Assembly: GCF_014648695.1 (NCBI RefSeq)
Contig: NZ_BMRP01000002.1
Span: forward strand, 227,634-291,633
Direction of reading: 5' to 3'
Source: Streptomyces albospinus
Lineage (GTDB): Bacteria > Actinomycetota > Actinomycetes > Streptomycetales > Streptomycetaceae
Length of the DNA: 64,000 bases
The position numbers and the translations under genes were made by a program. Positions 15,703 to 24,146 of the stretch are shown here, in pieces; position 1 is the first letter of the stretch, and each line of letters opens with the position of its first letter. The notes below the pieces were generated by a model. The model had not been told where the DNA came from and did no database searches. It was given only the letters and a program-made list of their open reading frames with translations.

Positions 15703-17031
15703 TCAGCTGAATGCTTTCTCCGTTTCGGTGGTAACGGCATCGGGCGCGCGATCCGTCCGCAGTGCCGGCCAGTAGAGCAAGCCGCCAACGGCCAGCACCA
15801 CAACGGCGAACACAAAGGGCGCGTCGAACGACCTGGTGATTTCGGCCAACCAGCCGGTCAACAACACCCCGCCGGTGGTGGCCGCCGAATTGGCGAAATT
15901 CATCAGTCCGCCGACCGCACCCACCGCACCCGGTGGGGCCAGGAGCCCCGGCAGGCTCCACGCCACGGGCGCGGCCACGGCAAGACCGCCGAGGGACAGG
16001 GACATCCAGAAGACCGCGTCGAGGGGTGAGGCCGCCCACCGCACGCAGCCGATGGTCGCGCCCAGAGCGAGCCCGCCCAGCAGCACCGGCCTGCGGCCGG
16101 CCACGGCGTCCCGGCCACCGCGCACCATGCGGTCGACCAGCCATCCTCCGCAGACGAGTTCGGCCACGGTCGCCACCAGCCACGGCACCATGGCATACAG
16201 GCCGGCAGAGCCCAGTGCCACGCCGAACTCCCGCTGGAAGTACACGGGCATCCAGGTGAGCACCACATTGATGGTGTAGCCGTAGCAGGCGAAGCCGAGT
16301 GAGATCGCCCAGATCCGGCGGGAGCCCAGTACGCCGCGCCATTCGCCCGTCGTGCCGCCTCTCCCGCAGGCGTGCTCCGCATCGGGAGGCCGGAGGTGCC
16401 CGGCCGGGTCGCGATAGCCCCACCACCATGCCACCGCGAACAGCAGGCTGAGCACAGTGGTGAACAAGAATCCGGCCCGCCAGCCCCACGCACTGATCAC
16501 CCACGCCAGCACCGGGAAGGCCAGCACGTTGGCGAACTTCGTCGCACCGTCGAACAGCGCGGTGGCCCGGCCCCGTTCAACGGTGGGGAACCACGCCGCG
16601 GTCGCCTTCGAGGCGCCGACCATCGAGGGCCCCTCGGCCAGGCCGAGCAGCACCCGGGCCATTATGACGAGCCCGAGTCCGGAAGCCACGGCCGTCAGCA
16701 GACTCGCCGCGGCCCATAACGGGATGGCGATTCGATTCAGCCACTTCACACCGAGCCGGTCGACCAACAGGCCGCAGGGCAGCTGTACCAGGCAGTAGGA
16801 CCAGCTGAACGCGGCAAGTACCACGCCGAGTTCGCTCAGGTTCAACCCGAATTCCTCGGCGAGTGGAACGCTCGCCACAGAGAAGACCGTACGGTCAAAA
16901 AAGTTCACGAGGATACTGCCGGCCAGAAGCGAGCCGATGGCCCAGCGGGCGCGGCCAGGGGGTGTCATGGAACTTGGTCGATCCTTCATCGAGGCCATGG
17001 ATTTCACCGTGTTATCCGGTGACTCCGACAA
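15703..17031 (-). CDS. MFS transporter, anion:cation symporter (ACS)-like
   Basis: About 430-442 residues, twelve transmembrane helices. It resembles the ACS/phthalate-glucarate permease group, with the early motif FFDRTVFSVASVPLAEEFG and the loop GLAEGPSMVGASKATAAWFP. It is probably an uptake or efflux carrier for an organic anion linked to the pathway. The start is uncertain: TTG 17031, or ATG at 16998 or 16989; none has a strong ribosome site. It contains a TTA codon (16717-16719). It is the last gene of a probable CysK-CysE-MFS transcript, with an 89-base gap. Confidence 0.8.
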   Translation of the reverse strand: MSESPDNTVKSMASMKDRPSSMTPPGRARWAIGSLLAGSILVNFFDRTVFSVASVPLAEEFGLNLSELGVVLAAFSWSYCLVQLPCGLLVDRLGVKWLNRIAIPLWAAASLLTAVASGLGLVIMARVLLGLAEGPSMVGASKATAAWFPTVERGRATALFDGATKFANVLAFPVLAWVISAWGWRAGFLFTTVLSLLFAVAWWWGYRDPAGHLRPPDAEHACGRGGTTGEWRGVLGSRRIWAISLGFACYGYTINVVLTWMPVYFQREFGVALGSAGLYAMVPWLVATVAELVCGGWLVDRMVRGGRDAVAGRRPVLLGGLALGATIGCVRWAASPLDAVFWMSLSLGGLAVAAPVAWSLPGLLAPPGAVGAVGGLMNFANSAATTGGVLLTGWLAEITRSFDAPFVFAVVVLAVGGLLYWPALRTDRAPDAVTTETEKAFS

Positions 17032-17120
17032 AGATCCACACTAACCACATCCCGGCCGCACCCGCGGTTGACGGGCTTTTACCGGCCAACCGCCAACCGG
17101 CCCTGGCAGGCGGTAATTGC

Positions 17121-17756
17121 TCAGGCGCTGTCGGCCCGGGAATCCGCCTTCCTCCGGGGTCGGGCGACGGAGGGCTCTCCCATGATGCGGCGTCCCGGCG
17201 CCACATCGTCGAGCACCAGGGCGTGCGCACCGATGAGGGCGTCGTCGCCGATGGCCAGTGGCCCGAGGACGGTGGCATTCACACCGAGCGTGACACGGTC
17301 GCCGACTTCGGGGTGCCGCCGATCGCCGCTCGACCGCAGATTGTCCCGCCACCACCCCACGGCGCCCAGTGTCACCTGCTGATAGATGGTGACGTCGTCC
17401 CCCAGCACGGCCGTCTCACCGATGACCACGCCGGTGCCGTGGTCGATGAACAGCCGGCGGCCGATCCGCGCCCCCGGGTGGATCTCGATTCCGGTCAACA
17501 CCCGTGCGCAGCTGGTCAGTACGCGGGCGGCTATCCGGTGCCGCCGGCCGTACAGCCGGTGCGCAACGCGGTGGATCCACACCGCGGGCAGCGTGGAGTG
17601 GAACACCGCTTCCGCCCGGGAGGCGATCGAGGGGTCGCGGGCCAACGTCGTGTCGATGTCTTCGAGCATCCGGGACAGTGGGCCGTCCCCGGTGCGCCGG
17701 CGGCCGAACGGAACAGTGGCCGATTTCGGAGTCCGGTCGGACTGCGACGGAAGCAC
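17121..17756 (-). CDS. cysE: Serine O-acetyltransferase
   Basis: 211 residues of the CysE/SAT family: an N-terminal helical part and a left-handed beta-helix with hexapeptide repeats (IHPGARIGRRLFIDHGTGVVIGE, in short segments). The catalytic His/Asp region is DHGTGVVIGE. It makes O-acetylserine from serine and acetyl-CoA. The GTG start lies three bases after the stop of the cysteine-synthase-like gene, so the two are coupled. In a biosynthetic cluster, the pair normally supplies cysteine or a beta-substituted alanine building block rather than bulk cysteine. Confidence 0.9.
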   Translation of the reverse strand: MLPSQSDRTPKSATVPFGRRRTGDGPLSRMLEDIDTTLARDPSIASRAEAVFHSTLPAVWIHRVAHRLYGRRHRIAARVLTSCARVLTGIEIHPGARIGRRLFIDHGTGVVIGETAVLGDDVTIYQQVTLGAVGWWRDNLRSSGDRRHPEVGDRVTLGVNATVLGPLAIGDDALIGAHALVLDDVAPGRRIMGEPSVARPRRKADSRADSA

Positions 17757-17759
17757 GGC

Positions 17760-18785
17760 TCAGTTCCCCATGCTTTCTGCCTTCGCCCAGTCCTCCTTCG
17801 ATCCGGAGTCCGCGAAGACCGTGACCACCGTGTCGTCGGGGCCGAGGTTCTTCGCCTTCTCGCGCGCGATCAGCCAGCTCGCGCCGGCCGAGGAACCGAT
17901 CCTGGTGCCGGTCTCCTTCCAGAAGTCGTACATCGCCGTGAGCGCCTCGCCATGCGAGACCTGGGCGCTCTCGAACTCCGGGAGCAGCTTGTCCACGAAG
18001 GGCTGGCGCATTCCATAGGTCATCCCGCCGGCACCGGCGAACTTCGGCTTCGCGTTGGGGGGTTCGGGCGTCGCGTAGGGCAGTTCGGCCGGGGTTACGC
18101 CGATGACGGCGAGCCCGGGTGCCATGCCCCGCAGCGCCCGGGCCACGCCGGCGAGCATGCCGCCGCTGCCCACCGCCGCCACCACGGCACTGGGGCGGAC
18201 ACCGTCGAGCTGGCCTACGATCTCCCGGCCGGTGAAGAACTGGTGCGCGGCGACGTTCGCCATGTTCCGGTGCTGCGCGAGCAGCGTCCAGCTGGGGTCC
18301 TCCTCGGCGATCTCCGAGGCGCGCCGCATGATGGCGAGCGGAAACTCGGAGGCCGGCACCAGGTCGATGCCGGTTCCCCCCTCGGACAGATGGGTCAGCA
18401 GGCTCTGCGGTACGGAATCCGGCATCACGGCCCGTACGGGGATTCCGGTGACCTTGTTGAGACCCGTCAGCGCGCGGGCCATGTTGCCACCCGAGCAGTC
18501 CAAGACCTTTAACGGGCCGTCGCTGTCCACGTGTTCGTTGATGGCGCGGCAGAGCATGGAGTACGCGGGGCGGTCTTTGGCCGAGCCGGACGGGTTACGG
18601 AACTCGTACTTGGCCATGATCTTCGCCCCGCCGGGCGGACCCGGCACCTCGACGAGCGGCGTACCGCCCAGGGTGGCCCGGAATTCACGCAGCCCGGGAT
18701 ACTGCGCCAGCGCGGTGGTCTCGTCGACTGCCGCATCCAGCGGCTCGGTTACGGAAAGGTCGATCTGAGGCGGTTGTGTCGCCAT
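17760..18785 (-). CDS. PLP-dependent cysteine-synthase-like enzyme
   Basis: About 341 residues, fold type II PLP enzyme of the OASS/CBS family. The PLP lysine is in NPSGSAKDR and the phosphate loop is GSGGMLAG. The usual substrate loop TSGNT is replaced by CSGGNMA, a change that often accompanies a different nucleophile or acceptor. With the adjacent CysE it should use O-acetylserine (or a related activated serine) to make cysteine or another beta-substituted alanine such as 2,3-diaminopropionate; no ornithine-cyclodeaminase partner (SbnB) is present. ATG 18785 is preferred over GTG 18794 for ribosome-site spacing. A TTA codon lies at 18510-18512. Confidence 0.85.
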   Translation of the reverse strand: MATQPPQIDLSVTEPLDAAVDETTALAQYPGLREFRATLGGTPLVEVPGPPGGAKIMAKYEFRNPSGSAKDRPAYSMLCRAINEHVDSDGPLKVLDCSGGNMARALTGLNKVTGIPVRAVMPDSVPQSLLTHLSEGGTGIDLVPASEFPLAIMRRASEIAEEDPSWTLLAQHRNMANVAAHQFFTGREIVGQLDGVRPSAVVAAVGSGGMLAGVARALRGMAPGLAVIGVTPAELPYATPEPPNAKPKFAGAGGMTYGMRQPFVDKLLPEFESAQVSHGEALTAMYDFWKETGTRIGSSAGASWLIAREKAKNLGPDDTVVTVFADSGSKEDWAKAESMGN

Positions 18786-18874
18786 CGGACTCACGGTCCC
18801 TTCGCTGATTGGCGGCCTGCGCGGCCGGTTCCGCGCTGTCTTCGCGCGATGCGCGCAATTGCTCGGCCGAGTCG

Positions 18875-18903
18875 ATCGTCAGCGAGCCCGTGAGGAGTGT
18901 CAA
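18875..18903 (-). promoter_or_regulatory. Candidate promoter of the cysK-cysE-MFS operon
   Basis: On the minus strand a perfect TTGACA (-35, complement of 18898-18903) is followed after 17 bases by GACGAT (weak -10, complement of 18875-18880), about 90 bases before the CysK-like start. A palindromic ACCCGGGT lies just upstream (18907-18914). Confidence 0.45.
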
Positions 18904-19016
18904 CGAAACCCGGGTGTTCAAGCACGCGACCCCAACGACCGTACGGAGAAGGCGAATCGGCGCCCGGAGCTCCGGTCCTGGGTACGGTTCGGCGGCGGTT
19001 CGGACGGTCTCCGGGT

Positions 19017-19061
19017 GAGGAGGTCCGGCCTCCCTTCGCCGGAGGGAGACCGGACCTCCTC
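19017..19061 (-). terminator. Strong hairpin terminator after the drug exporter
   Basis: 12-base perfect arms (19017-19028 and 19050-19061) with a further CCTCCC/GGGAGG pairing inside the loop, beginning just past the exporter stop codon. It separates the exporter from the CysK/CysE operon. Confidence 0.75.
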
Positions 19062-19063
19062 GC

Positions 19064-20446
19064 CTAGGCCGGCTGGACGGCCGGGCGCCGTGTCTTGAGC
19101 AGCCACAGGGCCAGCAGTCCGCTCCCCAGCCCGACCGCGGCGGCGACCGCGAACACCGCGGACAGCCCGTTGGCGTACTCCGCATGCAGGTCGGCGCCCC
19201 CCTTGCCGGACGAGAACCGGTGGAACACGGAGCCGAGTACGGCGATGCCCAGCGCCAGGCCGAGCTGGCGCGCGCAGTTGGCCGCGGCGGAGGCCACTCC
19301 GCTCTGCGACTCGGGCGCGGCGGACATGGCGATGGCGGGCAACACGGGCGAGACGATTCCGGCCCCGATGCCGGTGAGGAGCAGTCCCGGTACCAGTGCC
19401 GGCCAGGAGGAGCCTGCGTCCACCGTCAGCATGAGGACGTTGCCCACGCCCACGGCCACCGTTCCGCCGCCGAGCGTCCAGTGCGAGGGGAGCCGGTGCA
19501 GTGCGCTGCCGACCACTGCGGAGGTGGCGAAGAACGCCACCGGCTGCACCGTGATGACCAGGGCCGTGGGCAGCGAGGTGAGCCCCACGCTGTCCTGCAA
19601 CCAGATCGACATGACCGGCAGTGCCCCGAATCCGGCGAGGTAGTACCCCATGGCCGCGACCAGCGTTCCGTTGAACTCCCGCTTGCGGAACAGGTCCAGC
19701 GAGATCATCGGGTTGCTGCCGGCCCGCTCGACGAGGATGAACGCGATGAGCATCGCCAGGCCGAGGGCGAAGCCGAGCACCGCCGAGGTGGCCCCCCACC
19801 CCTGCTCTCCGCCGCGGATGATGCCGAAGGTGATGCCGATCGCCGCCAGGGTGAAGGTGACGATGCCCAGGTAGTCGATGCGGGTCGAGGTGCTGGTGTC
19901 GTCGATCAGCACCGCGGCGGACAGTGCCACCGTGATCAGGCAGACCGGCACGCCTCCGAGGAAGATCCACTGCCAGGACAGGAACTGCGTCAGGATCCCG
20001 CCGGCCACGTTGCCGATACCGGCGGCGGCACCGGCCACCGCGCCCCAGACAGCGAAGGCCACGCCCTTGTCGCGTCCGGTGTAGGTAAGCCCGATCAAGG
20101 GCAGCAGGGTCGAGAACATCGCGGCACCGGCCAGGCCCTGGACCGCTCGCGCGGCGATCAGCACCTCGACGTTGCCGGCCAGGCCGCAGGCGAGCGTGGA
20201 GAGACCGAAAATCCCGAGGCCGACCAGGTAGAGGCGTTTGCGCCCCAGGTTGTCGCCGAGTGAGCCCATGCCGAGCAACAGCCCTGCGAGGGCGAGGGTG
20301 TAGACGTCGACGATCCATTGCAGGGAGCCGAAGCTCGCGTGCAGGTCGTGGGCCATGCTGGGGAGTGCCACCGTCACGATCGTCGAGTAGACGAGCAGCA
20401 TGAACGTTCCCAAGCAGGTGGCGGCTAACGGCAGCCATTTGCGCAT
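19064..20446 (-). CDS. MFS drug exporter, EmrB/QacA (DHA2) family
   Basis: 460 residues, predicted fourteen transmembrane helices. Motif A is GSLGDNLGRKRLYLVGL and the antiporter motif C-like segment is GAAAGIGNVAGGILTQ. It is probably the proton-driven exporter of the cluster product. The ATG at 20446 opens MRKWLPLAATCLG. A TTA codon sits at codon 7 (20426-20428), which makes expression sensitive to bldA tRNA. It is divergent from the CGNR-type regulator, a layout typical of a repressor-exporter pair. Confidence 0.88.
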   Translation of the reverse strand: MRKWLPLAATCLGTFMLLVYSTIVTVALPSMAHDLHASFGSLQWIVDVYTLALAGLLLGMGSLGDNLGRKRLYLVGLGIFGLSTLACGLAGNVEVLIAARAVQGLAGAAMFSTLLPLIGLTYTGRDKGVAFAVWGAVAGAAAGIGNVAGGILTQFLSWQWIFLGGVPVCLITVALSAAVLIDDTSTSTRIDYLGIVTFTLAAIGITFGIIRGGEQGWGATSAVLGFALGLAMLIAFILVERAGSNPMISLDLFRKREFNGTLVAAMGYYLAGFGALPVMSIWLQDSVGLTSLPTALVITVQPVAFFATSAVVGSALHRLPSHWTLGGGTVAVGVGNVLMLTVDAGSSWPALVPGLLLTGIGAGIVSPVLPAIAMSAAPESQSGVASAAANCARQLGLALGIAVLGSVFHRFSSGKGGADLHAEYANGLSAVFAVAAAVGLGSGLLALWLLKTRRPAVQPA

Positions 20447-20494
20447 GGATGTGCTTCCTTCCGGGGCCTGGAGCCTTCCGGGATCATGTTGCTG

Positions 20495-20507
20495 TAATAC
20501 CCTTATG
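20495..20507 (+). promoter_or_regulatory. -10 box for a leaderless CGNR-regulator mRNA
   Basis: TAATAC (20495-20500) ends four bases before the ATG at 20505, and no Shine-Dalgarno tract precedes that ATG. Transcription starting at or next to the ATG, i.e. a leaderless mRNA, would follow. No clear -35 is visible. Confidence 0.4.
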
Positions 20508-21035
20508 CATCAGAACCCTTACGGAGAAGATCCGGTCAGGCTCGTCCTGGACCTCGCTGCGAGGCCGCCGCGCTCCCCCGGGGAATTCGCCGAACGCTGT
20601 GTCGCCGCGGGCATGGTCATCGACCGCCCGGTGGGCGACGAGGACCTGGCGGAGATCCTGGAATTCATCCCGCGCTGGCTCGCGGTGGTCGATGCGGACA
20701 CCCCCGAGCGGCGAGCGGCCCTGCTCAACGAGTTGCTGACGGCCTCGTCCGAGCACCCCCGGCTGACCGACCACGCCGACGGCGGCTGGCACATCCACTA
20801 CCGCGCCGACGGCTTGGGCCTGGCCGGTGTGGTGCGGGCAGTGGTCAGTGTGGGTACCGCCCTGCATTTGACCGGCCGCGGCATGGAACGCCTCGGCCGT
20901 TGTGCCCTGACCGAGTGCGGCCGGGCGTACGGCGATTTCACACGGGGCGGTCAGCAGCGCTACTGCTCCCACGCCTGCGCGAACCGCGACGCCGTGCGCC
21001 GCTTCCGCGCCCGCCGGGCAGCGCGGAACCCATGA
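20505..21035 (+). CDS. ABATE/CGNR zinc-finger transcriptional regulator
   Basis: 176 residues: an N-terminal ABATE-like stress-sensing domain (VRLVLDLAARPPRSPGEFAE onward) and a C-terminal zinc finger, with CALTEC near residue 133 and RYCSHACANRDAVRRFRARR near 152. The family hallmark CGNR reads CANR here, but both CxxxxC pairs are kept. Such proteins are DNA-binding regulators. Being divergent from the MFS exporter it probably controls that gene. ATG 20505 has no ribosome site; see the leaderless promoter entry. Confidence 0.82.
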   Translation: MHQNPYGEDPVRLVLDLAARPPRSPGEFAERCVAAGMVIDRPVGDEDLAEILEFIPRWLAVVDADTPERRAALLNELLTASSEHPRLTDHADGGWHIHYRADGLGLAGVVRAVVSVGTALHLTGRGMERLGRCALTECGRAYGDFTRGGQQRYCSHACANRDAVRRFRARRAARNP

Positions 21036-21086
21036 GGCCGGCGGCGAGGGGGGGACCGCCGGCCCCACGGTCCATCACAGTGGCAG

Positions 21087-24000
21087 TTACGGGGACTCGG
21101 CCGCTCCGTCCGCCCGGTCGGCCGTGACGACCGCGGCGAGCTTCGCCGGTGTCGGGTGCGACAGCAGTTCCCGCAGGGACACCGTCACGCCCCGCCCGTC
21201 CCGCATGCGGTTCACCATCTGGGTACCCAGCAGGGAGTGCCCGCCCAGTTCGAAGAAGTCGTCGTCGACCCCGATGCCTTCGAACCCGAGGAACTCCTCC
21301 CACAGCGCCACGATCCACTTCTCGGTGTCGTCGCGCGGAGCCGTGTAAGCGGACCTCAGTCCGGCGGGCCGCGTCGGGGGCTCCCCCGCTGCGCCTCCCT
21401 TCGCCTCCGCGGGCACCGGCCGTCCGTCGGCGGCCTGCGCGAGCGTGCCGGGCGCCCCGGCGCTCTGCTCCCCACTCGGCCCGATCCAGTGGCGCTCCCG
21501 CTGGAACGGGTAGCCGGGCAGCGCGGCCCTGCGCCGCGGCCCGTCGTGCAGCGCGGGCCAGCGCACCTCGCCGCCCGCCAGCCACAGGTCCCCGATCCCG
21601 AGGAGCAGCGTCTCCATGTCGTCGCCCGCCTCGCCGGGGCGGCGCATCGTGCGAACGGTGGAGATCCCCCGCCGTCCGGCCAGGGTCGCCCTGGCCAAGG
21701 TGGACAACGTGGTGCCGGGCCCTACCTCGACCAGCGCGGTACGGCCCTTGGACGCCGCGGTACGGACCGCATCCGCGAAGCGCACCGGTCGGCGGGCGTG
21801 ACCGCCCCAGTACGCGGGGTCCGTGGCCTGCTCGGAGGTGATCGGCTCCCCCGTCACCCCGGAGACGAAGGGCCGCTCGCACGGAGCGAGGGCGACGCCG
21901 CGCACCGCCTCGGTCAGCGGGCCGACCACCGGGTCCATCATCGCCGAGTGGAAGGCGTGCGACGTGTGCAGACGCCGCGCGGCCACCCCTGCCCCGGCCA
22001 GTGCCCGCTCCAGCGTGGCCACGCGCTCCTCGGGTCCGGCGGCCACGCACAGGGCCGGGGCATTGACCGCGGCGACGGAGACTCCTGGTGGCAGCAGCGG
22101 TGCCACCGCCTCCTCGGAGGCCTCGATCGACAGCATCGTGCCCGGCGGCTGCTCCCGCATCAGGCGTCCGCGCAGCGCGACCAGGTGCAGCGCGTCCTCC
22201 AGCGGCAACACCCCGGCCACGCATGCGGCGGTGAACTCGCCGACGCTGTGGCCCACCATGTCGTCCGGCTCCACGCCCCAGCGCAACAGCAGCCGCGCGA
22301 GCGCGTACTCGGTGGCGAACAGCGCGGGCTGCGCCACCTCCGTCGACGTGAGCCGCGCGGCCTGGGCGGCCGTGCCGTACAGCACGTCGCGAAGGTCGAG
22401 GCCGAGATCGGCACGGAGCAGCCGGGCCGAGCGGTCGATGTCGGCTGCGAAGCCCGGGTCCGCCGTGTACAGGCCGTGGCTCATCCCGGGGAACTGTGTC
22501 CCCTGCCCCGGGAACAGGAACACCGTGCGCGGCCGGCCGGTGCCCGCGTCCCCCTGGCGTGTGCGGTCGGGCTCCGCGCCGGCAAGGAGCGACGCCGCTC
22601 GCGCCGGGTCGGCCGGCACCAGGACCGCGCGGCGATGGCGCATCGGCCGCCGGCCGGTCTGAAGGGTGTACGCGGCATCGGCGACGTCCGGGGCGTCCGG
22701 CCCGGCGAACCGCCCGGCCAGCCGGTCGGTCGCCGCCTCCAGTGCTTGCGGCGTCTTGGCGGAGAGCAGGAGGAGCTGCGGCCGGTCCGTGGTCCTGCCG
22801 TCGCCCGCCGGCCCCGCGGCCGGGGCCTCTTCGAGGACCACATGGGCGTTGGTGCCACCGATGCCGAAGGAGCTGACGCCGATGCGGCGCGGGGCATCGC
22901 CCGGCTCCCACGCGACCCGTCGGGTGTTCACACGAAACGGCGTCGTGTCGAAGTCGATCCGCGGGTTGGGCGTGCGGAAGTGCAGACTGGGCGCCAATTC
23001 GCGGTGCTGCAGCTGAAGTACGGCCTTGATCAGACTCGCTATGCCGGCCGCGGACTCCAGGTGACCGATGTTGGACTTCACCGAGCCGAGTGCGCAGTAG
23101 CCGGTGTCCTCGGTGAAGTGCCGGTGGGCGCGGGTCAGCGCGTTGACCTCGATGGGGTCGCCTATGGGGGTGGCGGTGCCGTGCGCCTCGACGGCGGTGA
23201 CGGTCCGGGCGTCCACGCCGCCGGTGCGCAGCGCCTGGAGGATCACCTGCTCCTGTCCGGTGACGCCGGGCGAGGTGTAACCGACCTTGTCCGAGCCGTC
23301 GTTGTTGACCGCGGAGCCCCTGAGCACGGCCAGAACCCGGTCGCCCTCGGCCACCGCGTCCGTCAGCCGCTTCAGGACGACCACGCCCACGCCGCTGCCG
23401 AAAACGGTGCCCCGGGCCTCGGAGTCGAAGGGGCGGCAGTGCCCGTCCGGCGAATAGATGAGACCGCGCTCGTAGCGGTACCCCACCCGGTGCGGCACCC
23501 GCACGCACACGCCGCCGGCGAGGGCGACATCGCAGGCCCCGGCGCGCAGCGTCTGCGCGGCCTCGTGCACCGCGACCAGCGAGGTGGAGCAGGCCGTCTG
23601 CACCGACAACGCGGGCCCGGTGAAACCGAGTTGATGGGCGGTGCGGGTCGCCAGGTAGTCCTTGTCGTTGTGGATCTGCAGTTCGAAGACGGCCGAGTCG
23701 AGCACGATCCGGCGGCCTCCGAGCAGGTTCGACATCAGGTACGCGGGCATGTTGGCACCCGCGAAGACCCCTCCGGAGCGCACTGCCTCCGGGGCGATGC
23801 CGGCGTGTTCCAGGGCGTGCCAGGCGCACTCCAGGAAAAGGCGCTGCTGCGGGTCCAGGAGTGCTGCCTCACGCGCGCTGAAGCCGAAGAACCGTGCGTC
23901 GAAGAGGTCCACACCGTCCAGGAGCGGGGCGGCCCGTACGTACTCCGGCCGCTCGAACTCCTCCCGCTCGATGCCTTCGGCGAGCAGGTCCCGCTCCGCG

Positions 24001-24146
24001 AGCCGGGTGACGGACTCCACGCCGTCGCGCAGATTGCGCCAGTAGGCGTCGATGTCCTCGGCGCCGGGAAAGCGCCCCGCCATTCCGACGATCGCGACGG
24101 CGCCGGCATCCGGGTCCGCGGTGAAGCCGTCGTCGTGCAGGGTCAT
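21087..24146 (-). CDS. Single-module type I polyketide synthase (KS-AT-carrier)
   Basis: 1019 residues. KS about 15-440 with an intact triad: Cys186 (TACSTS), His322 (EAHGTAT), His362 (KSNIGH). AT about 540-860 with GQGTQFPGM, Ser634 in GHSVGEF, and HAFH (729-732), the malonyl-CoA signature. The carrier is about 930-1005, with Ser971 in FFELGGHSLL, a peptidyl-carrier-like sequence typical of PKS modules in NRPS hybrids. No KR, DH, ER, methyltransferase, docking domain or thioesterase is present, so the expected product is a two-carbon-extended beta-ketoacyl thioester. Its starter is probably supplied by the AMP ligase and free carrier upstream in the operon. The ATG overlaps the stop of the flavoenzyme gene. 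Confidence 0.96.
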   Translation of the reverse strand: MTLHDDGFTADPDAGAVAIVGMAGRFPGAEDIDAYWRNLRDGVESVTRLAERDLLAEGIEREEFERPEYVRAAPLLDGVDLFDARFFGFSAREAALLDPQQRLFLECAWHALEHAGIAPEAVRSGGVFAGANMPAYLMSNLLGGRRIVLDSAVFELQIHNDKDYLATRTAHQLGFTGPALSVQTACSTSLVAVHEAAQTLRAGACDVALAGGVCVRVPHRVGYRYERGLIYSPDGHCRPFDSEARGTVFGSGVGVVVLKRLTDAVAEGDRVLAVLRGSAVNNDGSDKVGYTSPGVTGQEQVILQALRTGGVDARTVTAVEAHGTATPIGDPIEVNALTRAHRHFTEDTGYCALGSVKSNIGHLESAAGIASLIKAVLQLQHRELAPSLHFRTPNPRIDFDTTPFRVNTRRVAWEPGDAPRRIGVSSFGIGGTNAHVVLEEAPAAGPAGDGRTTDRPQLLLLSAKTPQALEAATDRLAGRFAGPDAPDVADAAYTLQTGRRPMRHRRAVLVPADPARAASLLAGAEPDRTRQGDAGTGRPRTVFLFPGQGTQFPGMSHGLYTADPGFAADIDRSARLLRADLGLDLRDVLYGTAAQAARLTSTEVAQPALFATEYALARLLLRWGVEPDDMVGHSVGEFTAACVAGVLPLEDALHLVALRGRLMREQPPGTMLSIEASEEAVAPLLPPGVSVAAVNAPALCVAAGPEERVATLERALAGAGVAARRLHTSHAFHSAMMDPVVGPLTEAVRGVALAPCERPFVSGVTGEPITSEQATDPAYWGGHARRPVRFADAVRTAASKGRTALVEVGPGTTLSTLARATLAGRRGISTVRTMRRPGEAGDDMETLLLGIGDLWLAGGEVRWPALHDGPRRRAALPGYPFQRERHWIGPSGEQSAGAPGTLAQAADGRPVPAEAKGGAAGEPPTRPAGLRSAYTAPRDDTEKWIVALWEEFLGFEGIGVDDDFFELGGHSLLGTQMVNRMRDGRGVTVSLRELLSHPTPAKLAAVVTADRADGAAESP

